DNA of 64,000 nucleotides from Tubulanus polymorphus (GCF_964204645.1 NC_134028.1:25022153-25086152), one strand, 5' to 3'. Counted from the stretch's first letter, positions 37,459 to 53,588 are shown. The notes: generated from the letters alone by a model not told the origin. Numbers and translations: made by a program.

Positions 37459-40400
37459 TTATCGTCGGCGGCCCATTCCCAGATACCTATAGAAATCCAG
37501 TGTTTTCCCGTAACCTGGCGAGTCGGAGTCACCTGGAAAGGAAAAAAATATCAAATTTGGTTGTTTCTGAAAACATTTATTTCTACCATTAAAGCTTCAC
37601 GAATCATAATTTCAAATTAAAAAATAGCCGCAAAGCAGCGATACCGGTTTCGACCGGTGTTATCATATGAGGCGTGACGATGCATAGGTTTGGATGTGAC
37701 AGATTCACAATTTTAATTTCCGTTAGGTGGCAAGCTAGTCTTGCTTGGCTGCGCAAACTTCATTCGCACACACGCTCTAGAGCTGTCTCACAGTCGTTTA
37801 AATGCCCAAACACTCGATCAAAAATCAGATGAAAATGAACAAAAAACAAAGAGAGGAGCTTTAACGTTTTACAAAAAGATATGCCCAAGCGAAATCAAAT
37901 TTCTTGAAAGGAAGTGTACAAATATATCAGTCTTATCAGTTCATGGCTATGTTGAAGTAGCGCCACCTAGGGGTCAACACATGTACTTGATATGTGAATC
38001 CATATGGCCTACTACGTACGAGATACTGATGCACCAAGTTATGTCAAAATAGCTATGGGGAAACGAAGTACCCTGGTGGCAATTGTATTAACTAATTATG
38101 GCGGTTGGCGTATATTGCGCACCGTGTTTTCTGATATATGAGGCTAAGTTTTCATTCAGTCTAAAAACTTAATCCAAAAAAGAACATGCATATTTTCATT
38201 CTTGTGTAAAGACGATCCTACCGTTCTGTTCTAGCATGTATCGCTTGACATTTCGTAGAAACCGATATCTATCGATCATGTCGGCCATTTCATTGCGATC
38301 TGACGTCTGAAAATATAATTAAAACTGCATTAAAAAGAATCGCCCGGATCCGATCCTTTCATCGCGGACAAAAATGCGTAGAACGAGCAATTTCTCTTTT
38401 GATCGTCGCGTTTCGCGATTAGTGGATATTCAAATGGTCGTCACACGACAATGCGAAAACGAGAAAATCGAAGATTCCAGCGCGGATAGAACCGGCGGCT
38501 ATAGTTTTTCAATGGTTTATGTGGTACATTAGAGAACAGCTCGCGAACATTCTCATTTCGTTGACGATGTTGTCTGATATCGGTAGCATTCACATTTATT
38601 CCAGTCAACGCACACCGTAATTTAAAAGGCCACCTGAGATGAACCGTTATATACGGAATTGTAATCAACGGGGTTTTATGACATCTTCCGCCCGGCTCGT
38701 GTTTTGACCTTGTGTCTGTTATTTATCCAGATATACAAAATTGCAATACCGATACGCACGCCTTTTTCTCCCAATTTACTTTTAAAGGGGTTTCGCATTT
38801 TAAGGGGATTCTCTGCCTTAATTCTTGGATCGGCTGTCGTGAAGAGACTAGATTTCTCTTTCAGTTAGATTTTTGATAATATTCATTCGCTAGATTTGTT
38901 TTCGCCAGCCGGTTTGTGCTTTTTGTGTATCTGATGTCCGTCAGCGGCAACTGCGGTCAACATACGGTTTATCATATCGAGTCGTCGGTGATTCGTCGAC
39001 GTGTATCTGTATAGCAATTATCAGCACAGTAACACTGCGATGTTCTAAGGCGAAAATCGTATTAACCTGTCTCGATTAAGAGAAAGTTAGTGCAGCATTT
39101 CATCGTGTTATCCGATCGGGTATAAGCCGGTGAATTAGCTATATTTCCGACTCGGATAACAACGCCTCGGGGACAGGCACAGTTCCGCGTGCGGTTTCAC
39201 CCCCGATGAGATTCGTCGTAATGGGGGACCTCCGACGCTTCTGCGGCAAGCGAGGATCCGCCAGGTTCGCCAGTATGTAACTACGCGTTGAATATCTTCC
39301 ACATGTCAATTAAATATGAGTGATGAACTTTTCTCATAAATAGATGATTATCATTGATAATCATACCGGTATCTGAGTAAAGAAATGAATTTAAAGTACA
39401 TTTGGAGAGTCATGTGATAATGTATGGATTGAGTAGCGTGAAAATTCAGTTTAATGAACTAATCTTGACAACGTGACGACTGTGTGTTCCATCCGGCGGT
39501 TAACTTGCTGTTGCACTTCCTCATTTGAATGGGATACCGACAACGTGTGGCTTGTGAAATTCCACCTGATTCTGCCAGGTTTGCCAGTGAACTGTCCGGC
39601 GCTATTTTCATCTCAAATAATACTCCGAATTCTACGCGGGAATTAACTCGCAAAATTAACAAGAGTTTTACCTAGATGCGCAATTTGATCTCTCCAGTCC
39701 GTGGCGACGGTTAATCCGGTGTGCGGGTACCCCCCGTTATAGCAGAATCGCTTCTTCTCATCTGCATCCTCCCTCGCCAGGGATGCCACCAGGTTCGAAT
39801 ACCTGGGGGAGGATGCCTCTTCTGCGAGTACATTTAAATGTGTCAGGAGATTCTAATAAGTTCGAAAATGAAAAATAGCATCTACCATTTCAGGAAATAT
39901 GACTATCCCCGAAGACGCCATCGATTTGACGAGTAATTCAATTCATTAGCAATTAGTGCAGTAAGAAAACCAAACCTTTAAGTCATTTTATTAGTATTCG
40001 CTGGGTAGTTAATAAAGATGTCATATGGGAATTTAATGGTTGTAGCTGCCATCATTTCTGACCGGAACTATATAACACGCAGTCAGGACGCCGCCATCCT
40101 TACAAATACTCGCTGATCGTCAACGTTATTTCTGAGATCTTAATACGCGGAATAATCCAATCGGAACTCACAGAAATACTTGACCGTTATTTCACAAAAT
40201 TCGTCATTTTTATCTCGGTCCCGACGGCGGCGTTCACACGATGATAGAAACACTGAAAAATTGTTTTTCGCAAAATTAATGCGCTTAATTACTACCGCAC
40301 TGAAAACTATCGTAAAAGGCTGGTTTTTCTATACGCACAAACACACAATATAACCTCGGTCTTAATTAAATTCTCGAATATGCGCGCTCTATATCGATCG

Positions 40401-43400
40401 ATCCAGTTCTAATTGACGACAATGTGACGTTGACTGCGCCAATCCAACGAAATGGATTCTCGAGTTTCTTTCTGCGGGGACGTGAAATAAAACACCGAGG
40501 AATGCGAGGAATATACAACAGCAACTGGTGAAGTTCCCATTAGATATCTTCACGAACACGAACCCGCGCGCCTCTTGCCAACATTGTTCAAAACTCCCTG
40601 TGCTGGAGACGACGACAACTTGAATCGTCCTATAGGTCTTGCAGCCATGTTCTTTTCGATTTATCTACGCCGTGGTCAATCAGTGATTGACATGACTAAC
40701 TCTCGAGGCTTGTATAGATCCCCGGGACCTACAGATAACGAGTCACTCTCCGCTTTTACATACCGGGAAATGAACATCTCACTGCAGCATTCTGTTACGC
40801 ATATTTTCACCGTGCTTTTCTTCGGCAAAATCTAATTCATCGAAATACAATCGAGATACAAAAAATGCAATTCAACCCGCGTGTCCAATGTAACCCGATG
40901 AATACTCGGAAATTTCGATTTCCTTCAGGCATTTAGAACCGCGATGAGACTATACGCGAACAAGGCCTATCGTATATTCGCATTGATACACCTGAGGGTG
41001 AATTACGTATCATATTCAGCGAGCATAATCATATCACAGAATGAAACCTTTATAGCAATATCGGTACGCCGATGAATTTACCGAGGTGAGGGTTGATCCC
41101 GAGTTCATTGCGTGGAAACCTCCACGATGTCGGGGTATTATCGGTATCGACTACATCGCGTAATGATAGTTAGTCGGACTAATGCACATTTCTTGTTACA
41201 GAACCGGGGAAGGTCCCTTCTCCGATGAAATTTCAGATCTAAAAGCGACACTTGGCTTTGCTTTGCTTATGAATACAAAATAGATCGATGGAGTTTTAGA
41301 CGGAATTCATTGTAAAGACTTGTAACTGATATCGCAGTTATTGCAGTGGTTCAGTGTGACCTTCAGGAAAAATTTTCATGTGTTTCTTAAGGTTGGTGAC
41401 GAACTACATTTAACTCCTCAGTAAAACCTAACTGATAACTCTGGAAGCAAGCACTGTTTTCCCAGTCATGACTCGACATCAGGATCTTAGGTCTGTTGGG
41501 CGCGGGGTGATTATGGCGGCCCCAAAATTTTGCAGACCAAACATTGTGAAAGATTTTGTGTACAGCAAAAATACTCTTGGATTACACTTCATTTTCAGCG
41601 TTTCCGAGGGGTGGGGGCCTACCGCAAGTCGCTTGCGGTATATGCTACGCGCGCTGTTTTTTTTAATTACAATACAAAAGTCTGAATCTGCATCATTCTC
41701 GCACATGCGATCGATTGGCTCAATAACCGATTGGATTCAGATAAAAACCCACAAACTTGACGAGATGATAACTATGAGAACTGTTTTCCTGAAGTTTCGG
41801 AAATATTTCTTCTTCCGTCTTCAGAGATTTATTCGAAGTATTCCCAATGAATCGCCGACGAAACCATACGATACGGTTATCACGCGAGCAATATCGTGAT
41901 TTTGAAATTGATCTAGCGGCATCTCCGCTTACCGCGATGACTAGCACTCTCTGTAATCGAGCACGCGAACCGCCGGCCTCGTTACATCACGACGAGACCG
42001 TCATCGACGAAAACGACAATTAAGTTACTTCGTATAACAATAATTACGCGGTGTCCGCTTTATCGGCATTTTATTTCGAGCGCCCGGGCGATTGGGAAAA
42101 ATGACACATGCTTCCGTGCTAATATAATTAACTTCGTTCGCCAAAACCAATAAAGCCAATTTATCAAGACGCCTTCGCGTTATGTATATATGTATGTATA
42201 TACTTATATGTTTGACGTGGTGGCGCATTAAGAACTCGGCGAGGCTATTATGGTCTTTCATCGGTTCAACTACTCTCAGTACGCAGCCGATGCGGGAGTG
42301 AGAGGGATCCCTACGTGTCGCCGCCTCGCTCCTCGCGCTGACGTCTCAGATATGTAGGGTCCGCACTTCACGAGTCTATGATAATATGTGGCCATCAATC
42401 TACGCGGTATTAATTCTCGGCGTTATATTGCATTCGATGAAAAGTGCATGCAGTAGACTTTTTCCGATTAGAAAACATATACACATACGGCAAGCAAGGC
42501 ACACACATCATTACTGCCGCGAGAGACGATGAAAAATTCGCTGCTTACGTGTCGACCTAACGTATATATCTCTAGTTTATTGGACGCGATATTGCGCGAA
42601 TATAATTCCTATGAAAAAGCGGTTGTTTCGTATATTGAGACCGGTGAATTATGGCTGCTCCCGTAATACCAGCACACGTTTAACGCTCGTTAATTAGCGT
42701 CCTACAGGCTTTCTTAGGACGACGAAAGAATATATCGAATAGCTACGCTTTATCAGTCATTTCTGGGCGATCAATCGATTGATCGTCGCGTACAGTTCGG
42801 GTAGGGAGTTCCGTGTGCCGGTGAAACCTCGTTAAAACCACATCGGATACAACGATTTATCGGTCATTAAAAATTTCATCCTAAATACGATAATTCTTAT
42901 GATTTCACTTCACTTCAATTGGTAAAACGTTTGCATCCAAGGTCACTGTCTCAAAACAAAAAACAATGCCATGAGTTCATCTACCAAAGCTGAATGAAAA
43001 CACACTCTTCCTATTTCCAACTGATAAAACTGAAATCGCCTCATTTAGCAACTGCCCCAACAAGTCGAGCACTGGCGGGGATGACATAATCAATGATAGT
43101 CTACCTAAAAATAACTTTCAAACTGAACAATATTGTTCCACTAATTTCTAACAAATCTCATCCCCTTCCTGGTGTTTTCCCAGATTCCATGGAACTTGCT
43201 AAGATTATACCAATCCACAAGCAAAATGATAAATTAGATTTCACTAACTATCGACCTTACTTCTGGTTTTATCTAAGATACTATCTAACGTAAACTATAC
43301 TCAAACGACTATATTCTCTCTTTTAAAAGAACGATGTACGTAAAACCATTTCATCTTAATTCGAAAACCATTCGTTCAAATTAAGACTAAAGGACTGTTT

Positions 43401-44666
43401 AATCCCAACGGTAGTTAATTCGATGCGATTTACACGGACTGATATCCAACATAAAGGCACTTAGTAAATTGAATAGGAAATTTAGAAAATTGATATTTTC
43501 TACTCCATTTCAGAGATATTTCTTCGTCATTCGTTGTTTACCAATTGAATATATCGGCGGACCGAATTCCCGGGCGATCAAACACACAAATTGATGATAT
43601 TTTCTCGGATAATTGCGTTCATCTTCTGAATAAAACATTTTATTACGTATCCGTCTTCTAGAAACATCGAATAGACGGCGAAGATGACGGCTTTTATAGT
43701 TAAACACGACGGCCTTGCGTGGAGGACAAGATCGACTTGTTCCGGCGGAGAAAATTGTATCAAATATTTCGTTATGCGATTTGGATGATATGATGATATG
43801 ATTTATTTTCAAGTGAAATTTTTACAAAATTAATGAATAAGGAAATGCATTAAAGATGTAATAATATTAAATGAGTATACTAATTATATGAGTATAATAA
43901 TTAATTTTCAATATAGCTAAAAAACAAGGCTTTTATTTTTCTTCAAAATTCGAAATCTTCGATTAAGGCTTGTATACTTTGGCGCGTAAACCTACGGTTT
44001 TCAAAAAAAACTTTTATCTCAATTTAGAAATTCACCATCAGATATTAGTTTGGGTTACTCTGTGTAATTTACTAAAAACACTCCGTAGATGGGCAGAGAC
44101 TGCCCTAAACGTTAGAACCGTGCTATGCAGTTGGAAAAAATCCAAAATTACGCAGAAAAAACTACTAGAGTATTCGGACGTTTACCCTCAAATTCTACGA
44201 GCCATTTAGAAAAACGATATTTTGGAAAATAGCTCGTAGAATTTGAAATATCTGAATCCTCTATTAACTTCGTGATTATGGGTTTTCATAATTCTATTGA
44301 ATAAGACATGCAACTGCCACTGGAATATCGAATCCCTTCCTTTTTGTATATTAGGAAAACGCTAAATAGTTATAGCATCAAATTAGTCATCACATAAATC
44401 TGAGAGAAATTCATCCATATTTAAAGACAAGAAACAACAAAAAACATCGGAAATGAATAATTTTGAGTCTTGAGTTAAGTTTGACTCATGACTGTAAATC
44501 CGGGAGTACTTGACTTATTCTTATCGGTTGAAATGGCTTTAAACTTGATCTCCGGAAAAAAAACAATAGTTTCGTTTTCAAATATTCATATTACCTGTAC
44601 ATACGCTTTAATCCCGACAGTGGCCACCATAACTAGAAGTAATATAGCTGCCCGCATTATTGTCAT
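37459..44666 (-). CDS. Putative secreted peptide prohormone, four exons
   Basis: Exon 1 (44666-44595) encodes a clean signal peptide, MTIMRAAILLLVMVATVG then IKAYVQ. Exon 2 (39816-39672) encodes a spacer with a KKR cleavage site followed by FCYNGGYPHTG. Exon 3 (38299-38222) contains NVKR. Exon 4 (37532-37459) ends YRYLGMGRRR and a stop, so a C-terminal Gly-Arg-Arg-Arg would give an amidated Met after processing. Junctions 2-3 and 3-4 keep phase with GT-AG sites; for exon 3 the second AG, 7 bases after the first, is the one that keeps frame. Junction 1-2 keeps frame only with an AG at 39817, 5 bases past a better one, so a small extra exon may be missing. About 122 residues in all. The layout of signal, dibasic sites and amidation signal is that of a neuropeptide or hormone precursor. 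I do not recognise the family. Confidence 0.6.
39225..39500 (-). repeat. Repeat family R1, reverse-oriented copy
   Basis: Begins ggcaagcgaggatccgccag and ends with ttaatgaactaatcttgaca, the reverse complement of the start of copies 33885-34172 and 45077-45362. Lies in an intron of the prohormone gene, 172 bases from its exon 2. Confidence 0.6.
42985..43310 (+). mobile_element. Decayed non-LTR retrotransposon reverse transcriptase (CR1/L2/Jockey type)
   Basis: Two frames carry adjacent RT motifs. The first is SNCPNKSSTGGDDIIND (NKSxGxDxI block). The second is GVFPDSMELAKIIPIHK then DKLDFTNYRPY (the FPxxxKxAxVxPIxK...NYRP block). The frame change between them and later stops show it is dead. 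It sits in intron 1 of the prohormone gene. Confidence 0.75.
44188..44246. repeat. Inverted repeat, 15-bp perfect arms
   Basis: tcaaattctacgagc at 44188-44202 and gctcgtagaatttga at 44232-44246, with a 29-base spacer. Intronic in the prohormone gene. Confidence 0.6.
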
Positions 44667-45076
44667 CGATAGTGGTTGTTAGCGATATGGCGATACAGAG
44701 AACGATCCTTTATCCGCCGCACGGAACTCGCAGTCGACGTGATGACGATGATGCTCTAGCGTGCGGCTGGTTGCGAACTAGTGGCTGGAATAACAAGAAG
44801 GAAGGGGGAGATTTCTACACCGGTGTATCCGAAAGCAAACACGTCGAAAGCCCATATCATCGAATACAAGATTGACGCAAATCTTTTAAGCGACGATATC
44901 TTGATTTTATATTTGGTCCTGTAGCAGATACACTGAAAGGCAAGTATACGAAACATTTATCTGTACAAGTAATGGAAATTTAAGCATGAAAATATCGATA
45001 TGTAACAAAGTACATTCACGGAATCAAATCTTTATGAAACCATAAATATGTAATGGGGAGCTGTAACACAAGTTAT

Positions 45077-45362
45077 CCCGCCAGATGGCGTGGCGAGCAC
45101 TCGGTCTTGCGTTGTCAAAATTAGTTCATTTTCGATCAACTTTGAACTGTATTTTTAGGCTCGTGAATCCATACATTATCACAGGACCCACCTAAATCTA
45201 CATGTAATTTACTATCCTACTCAGTGATTGGTATAGTCTTCATAAATAAATGCATTATTCAAAAGAAAAGTCCATGCAACTGAAATGTTGAAGAAATTGA
45301 ACGCAGAAGACCGATTAACTACTAGCGACACCTGGATTATCCTTCCTTTGCCATACGTGGAA
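45077..45362 (+). repeat. Repeat family R1, copy 2
   Basis: Same orientation and block order as 33885-34172. Starts cccgccagatggcgtggcga and ends near ccatacgtggaatta. Confidence 0.65.
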
Positions 45363-47015
45363 TTAGCGTTGGTAGCTATCCATGATATCATCGTAGACAA
45401 GATTTATTTCGGTAATTTGGCTGTCTTGGGATAAGCTACGATCCGAAAACATATCTTCTTCGGATCACTATAGCCAATGTATTCAGGTTGTTGTCGCTTG
45501 GGTTGTCTTACGGTCGCTTTTACTTTCGATGAACAACGTATTCATCGATCTCTCATCTGCTCGGCGGGAACACCCTCTCGCCTAACGATGACCTGCAGCC
45601 GCGGCGAATAGGCCTCTCGAGAATAAACGAAAATGAATATTCATAAATCAGCGCGCTAACGATTCAGAATGAATAAAACATCACCGAGATCAGTTTGCGC
45701 CTAATTTTGTTCGCCCGTTTGAAGCGGGCACAAAGGCGATATCTGCATTCAACCCTTTAATCGACGTGTATGGTTTTTCTATGCATGGATTATACCGCAA
45801 TAATCTATCAATTTACGGCGCAAAGATTGAGCTTTTTTCCGCTCTCTCGCTCAGACTCCTCTTTTTACCCCCTAGCAACGACGTTACCCGACGCTCGTCA
45901 TAATAGAACCGTGTAACAACGCGACTGACTGCGCGCTATATTTCAATTACTCATACGCGGAATCGACGCCGCGATAAATTCATCATCATCCGTCTGCGTA
46001 TATTAGATCAATATCCGTCCGCTAGGCGTCGTCGGTATAATGCGTATATAATGATAGGAGTAATGTTAGTTGTGCCGGAAGCATCTTCGAAATCTGATCG
46101 GCTGTTTGGGCTGTTCGAGGAATGTCGAGAGTGCGGAATCGTATCGCCGCGCTAAGCTTGTAAATCGCAGTGTACCGAACACCTGACTGATAGGTAACTA
46201 TGAATTATCGTGTTGTGTGTTGTGTTGTGCCTGTTGAGAATATATATCTCGTTAAGTAGTTACTTCGTCGGTGTTCAATTTCACAACAATTTTACGGGAA
46301 TCCTTACCGGCCAGTGCGGGCTCGTATCGAGGTAGGTTGTTTGCTTCGTTGGTCTTTTACAGACAAGTGACGAGTTAATGAATAAAACCCACAATTGAAG
46401 AAATTGCACGGATTTCGACTCAAATCCCGTATGAGCCATTTTCATAAACGTCAAGATCCGTACAGTTTTTGTTCGTCAAAAGGTTTTACGGTTTACAAAT
46501 TAACTGTATATCAGCAATAATAATGTATATCAGCATTTCAAGATTATTTTACATTGTTTGTCTTTTTCATTGATTGTTTATATAAACATAGAATGATGTC
46601 TGGTAGATTGTTACTGGGATAAAACTAAAATCGTTGCTGGAGTAAATTCAGATTTTTCGACCGAGCTACAGATCGATAGATTTGGCTTTTCCAATATTTA
46701 GATAACGTCCTGTGAACGCGCCTTGAACACCAATAAACTCGATTTACACAGTGAAGATGCCGCTGTTCGAACAGTATCGATTAAATTAGAATAATATCTA
46801 ACATCGACGTCATAAAACGAGAAAAGCATGATTCATTGTTGAATACATTTTTCTATGATTTCTGCTTTTATGTCTTTATTTTAAACTATGTCCATAAGAA
46901 TAACGATAGAAAAATTGGCACTTTTTTGTCATTTTTCTGAATGTTCATGATCCCGAGGATATAGTCAAATACCAAGCTATATGATGAAGCGCATGCAGGT
47001 ATGATAAGCTCCCTG

Positions 47016-47077
47016 GGGCCAGTTTTGTAGACCACGGATTTAAGTTTATACCACACTCTACAAAACCGGTCCCTGTA
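47016..47077. repeat. Palindromic element (GGGGCCAGTTTTGTAGA termini)
   Basis: ggggccagttttgtaga on the left and tctacaaaaccggtccct on the right are inverted copies with a few mismatches. The terminal GGxxCCAGTT echoes the MITE at 19045-19156, suggesting a related family. Confidence 0.6.
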
Positions 47078-48586
47078 CTAATAAAGCCACAAAAAGTCGA
47101 CCTTTCTCGGTTAAGTCAGTCCTACCAACTCCCCATTGCGTTGGGCCTTTATCTATTTCATCGAGGTTACATAAGATTTTCATAAATAATCACACGACTT
47201 TTTGCCGGTAGCGAGTAGGTGGAGTCAAGCGATGTCAAGGTGGTTTGGTTCAGACGTGCGTGTGATATCAGTCGGGCGTGTACTGATGCCTCCAGCAAAT
47301 AGTATGTGGCTACAAAACTGAAAATAAATATGAATTGTTTTCTCAGGAGATCAATTTCAACGAGACGCAGGTTGGTCTTTTTATGAACACACGGGGAACA
47401 TTATACATTACTAACTGCTGGGTATGTTTTGTAGTCATGCAGTTTTTAGCATTCCCGACGTTAGTTTTGAAATTGCTGGCCCCACAACGGATAAAATTGA
47501 TTGCGTTGAATGTTTTTCTTGTTTTCATTGCTATGAGAAAATATATCATTCGCCATCCAATTCATTTGAAAGCTCCTCAATTAAAAATGATTACTATAAC
47601 TGTAAGATTGATGACAGTTATTAGTTTTATTGTCTCTCTTCATTGGAAAGTGTATCTACATTGACTTAGAAATGAAAATTCAAAATAGACGAAATCACAT
47701 ATTGGCGCCGAATTAACATTTATTCAAAATTATCAACATCGAAAGTTGAGGTTGAAGATTGGTTTATTTGAAAACACGAATAAACCAATATAAGCAAAAC
47801 GCATATTGCACGTATTTCTAATGGAAAGATGTTATGATATATGATTTCCGATGTATGAACATGAACAATGGACACCGATCACAAAGGCTTAAAAACGACA
47901 GGGAAACGATAACTTGTAGACGAGTTCAGTATCACGATAAATGTTGTTAGATCTTACTCGAAACACAACGTGAAATAAACAGCGTTTTCGGCAAAATTTC
48001 TAGACGCTTTGCAACCAATGAACCTAGTGACCTGCATGTTGGCTATAATTACGTATAGATAAGAAGGCTAGAATAAAGTGATACCTTGTTTCTCGTTATC
48101 GGCCAGGTCCTTTTGTAAACTGCAATAAAATTATTACTTTTCACTGTCGGCACTGTTATTGTTGATCTTAAAATAGGGATTGTCCCTGTAATTTATTTGG
48201 TTGGTAAAATTCGTTCGATCTTTTGATTGGGCCAACACACCTGCCGGGAGCGAAACAGGGGGTTTGATTTTGAAATCGGAAATATAGTGTTAGCTTGATC
48301 ATGATTTTGAAAAAAGTACAGGGAAGATATAGGCGACCGGTCGGCATAAAGGTATCAATTTTAGCCTTCACCATAAACTCAAAGCCAAACAATCATGTAA
48401 AGGGTTTTTTCGCGGATGCGTCTGAGGGACATGATCATAGAATATTCAGTTCAAAACGATTTCTCTGCGACTTTTTACTTTTTCCAGGATTAAGAAAACC
48501 CGGTTTAATTCTTACAAAGCACCAAAAAGAATTTTATGTATTACATTTATCTTATCATCATTGTAGTTTTTGACGTTGAAAACACC

Positions 48587-51559
<2,973 letters not shown>

Positions 51560-52244
51560 CGGCGAGAGAATTTTAGCCAATATATTCGAAAATTAGACTA
51601 AAATACAATATATACCTTGTTTCGCCGGGTTGATTATGACAACTTACTGAACAAAAATGAGAAACAAGGTGCCATAGGCCTATTTTCACCAGTCTCAATG
51701 TATTTTCATCATGAATGTAAGCAACCTTGACAGGAATGCTCATTTAGAAAAGGTTGAATGGCGATTCGTAAATTGCGTGATTGTTAAGTTTAATTGTGTT
51801 CTAGCAGTGATGTTAATTGTTAGGGTGAATTATTGTGGATCGTTTGGGTGAATTATTGTGGATCATTTTCATGCGTTTTTATCTAAGTATGAACAAATAA
51901 TAAACAGATGTGCTTTAAACGTGATAGATGTTACAGATCAAAATGTATGCACGACTTCAGATATGGAAAACAATTAAAAGCAATTATTCTTAAGAAAATC
52001 GTTTACGCGGTATTTGCTGATTGGAGCCGAAAAAAATAGTCGATGTTGGTAGGACCAGTGAATGACCAGTCAATGTTGGTAGGAATCCTCGATGACGTAA
52101 TAAATCAGCCATAAGAATCCTCGATAGCAAAAAAGGGAAAAAGAAAAGAACCATTGAAACGATTAAATCTTATGTATGAAAAGTTTTAATTAGAACGTAG
52201 TAATTGATATTACAACTAATTATAAATGAATTGAACGTCGCCGT
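51560..52244. other. Convergent 3' region of EF-hand gene and first fusion gene
   Basis: Contains a small tandem duplication (gggtgaattattgtggatc twice, about 51823-51863) and an AATAAA at 51899-51904 (+) that is the likely polyadenylation signal of the EF-hand gene. No gene seen. Confidence 0.55.
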
Positions 52245-53588
52245 CTATTTCTTATTAACGGTACCAACTCCGTCTTGAAAACATCTCTTGAAATCAGCGA
52301 CAATGGTGTAAGGGTTCAACGCCTTCTTACCATCGAGTTGTCTGATGCATTCATTCGTCGATCTCGAGCAGCGACCTGGGTTGTACTTAGCGGTGTAAGA
52401 AGAGAAATGTGTGACGCCGTAAGTTTTCAGGCTTAGATTGACGACACCCCTCTCTTTGTACCTGGCTTCGTCATCGCAACGAATATCGTATTCAACATTC
52501 ACACTCTTGTTGTTTATTCTGTACTCTCTGACGTCAGCCATTATCAAAGCAGCGCCGGGGCCGGTGAACGTAACTTCCGTCGCGGCGGTACCCTCCCTGC
52601 CGACAGATGTCGCTTTCTCGTAGGAACTTCCCCATGTCGTAGACCCGCCAAACGACTGCGACACTCGGAATGACTCGGAGCCACCCGTACCCAGGAATGT
52701 AACTGAAGTCTCAGCTGAAACCGATAGAGTTGTCTCAAAAGTGAATGATTTCTCTTTCGAAGTAGTGAATGAACTGGTCTCGACAACCCTATCGGTTCCG
52801 CCAAGATTCAACATGAATGAATGACCAGTCGCACAACCCTGAGTTGTAGCAATACCGACAACTCGTGTGCCGGTATGTGTTGATTGTAACTGGTCGAGAA
52901 TTTTCATACCGACGGCTTTACAAACAGCAAAACGACACATTCTAAACTTGAACAATCGATCCCTGAAATTATGAAGCAATATATAAACATTTGGTTCTTC
53001 ATTGAATTCTAATTCTCTGATTTTAAATTTTGGTCACAAATTTGATACTTACTCTTTTCCGTTATCGTGTTTACTGTACATGCCGACCATTGCTTGTCCA
53101 GCCGGGAATCGGTAGTCAATTTGATTGTCCCAGAAGTCAGTCCAGTAACATGACAGTCCGGGTTTGGTCACCAACTGCATAAAGATAAAAATTGATTAAT
53201 TTGAGTCTGAACCGAAATCTAGAAATGGGAAAACTTGGTAATGGGAATTCAGTGAACTTGCTTTGCAACAACGCAACTTCCATCGTCTGTCCTCTTTTTC
53301 GTTATCGTGGTAACTTTTGAACCCGGTGACTATGCCGTTATGAGGACACACGAAGCTTACAACTCGATCCCCATCATTCAGGTAACCAGTCCAACTGCAA
53401 TCAGTTCCGACGTATCCCGGTCGGCAGTTCATGTCGAACAGTCGATCTTCGCGATCATTATTAAACCACTGAATGTGTTGATTATTAGGACACTTGAAAT
53501 TAAGCCGTTGGTCCCATTGGTTTTTCCAGGCCACAGAAATGCGACATATCCCGAGTAAGGACATTACAACCACGAGTAAACCGGTCAT
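52245..53588 (-). CDS. Dermatopontin plus aerolysin-like fusion protein, copy A
   Basis: Three coding exons (53588-53262, 53174-53053, 52962-52245), 388 residues. A signal peptide (MTGLLVVVMSLLGICRISVA) starts right after the splice acceptor. The first about 165 residues are dermatopontin: WDQ near the start, then D-R-x-[WF]-x-[ML]-x-C repeats (DRLFDMNC, DRRWKLRCC, DRLFKFRMC). The rest, all in exon 3, is an aerolysin-type beta module: a Ser/Thr-rich stretch flanking an alternating amphipathic segment with FLGTGGSESF, then GPGAALIMADVREY. It ends with a Cys-bearing tail (CSRSTNECIRQLDG). Aerolysin-fold proteins form beta-barrel pores in many animals, and dermatopontins bind matrix or glycans, so dermatopontin may act as targeting lobe. 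Pore formation is inferred. The exon 1 donor is GC (AAA|GCAAGT), where copy C has GTAAGT. Confidence 0.85.

Larger units (their letters stand above)
44667..48586. other. Intergenic between divergent prohormone and calcyphosin-like genes
   Basis: Should carry the promoters of both. Contains R1 copy 2 and a palindrome at 47016-47077. A possible non-coding first exon ends at cgtatcgag|gtaggt near 46331 (+), which could be the 5' UTR of the EF-hand gene because a splice acceptor (cattgtag) lies just before its ATG. No other gene seen. Confidence 0.4.

Noticed and set aside
38441-38668. 75-codon minus-strand frame between prohormone exons
   Set aside because: No flanking splice sites in the right phase; basic composition without motif; likely chance.
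41468-41899. 143-codon plus-strand open frame
   Set aside because: No recognised domain, no signal peptide or splice context, and mixed basic/hydrophobic composition typical of chance frames; it lies in the prohormone gene's intron.
47335-47664. 109-codon hydrophobic frame and an overlapping Cys-rich frame
   Set aside because: Both frames are short, lack homology I can name, and overlap each other in AT-rich DNA; no splice support.
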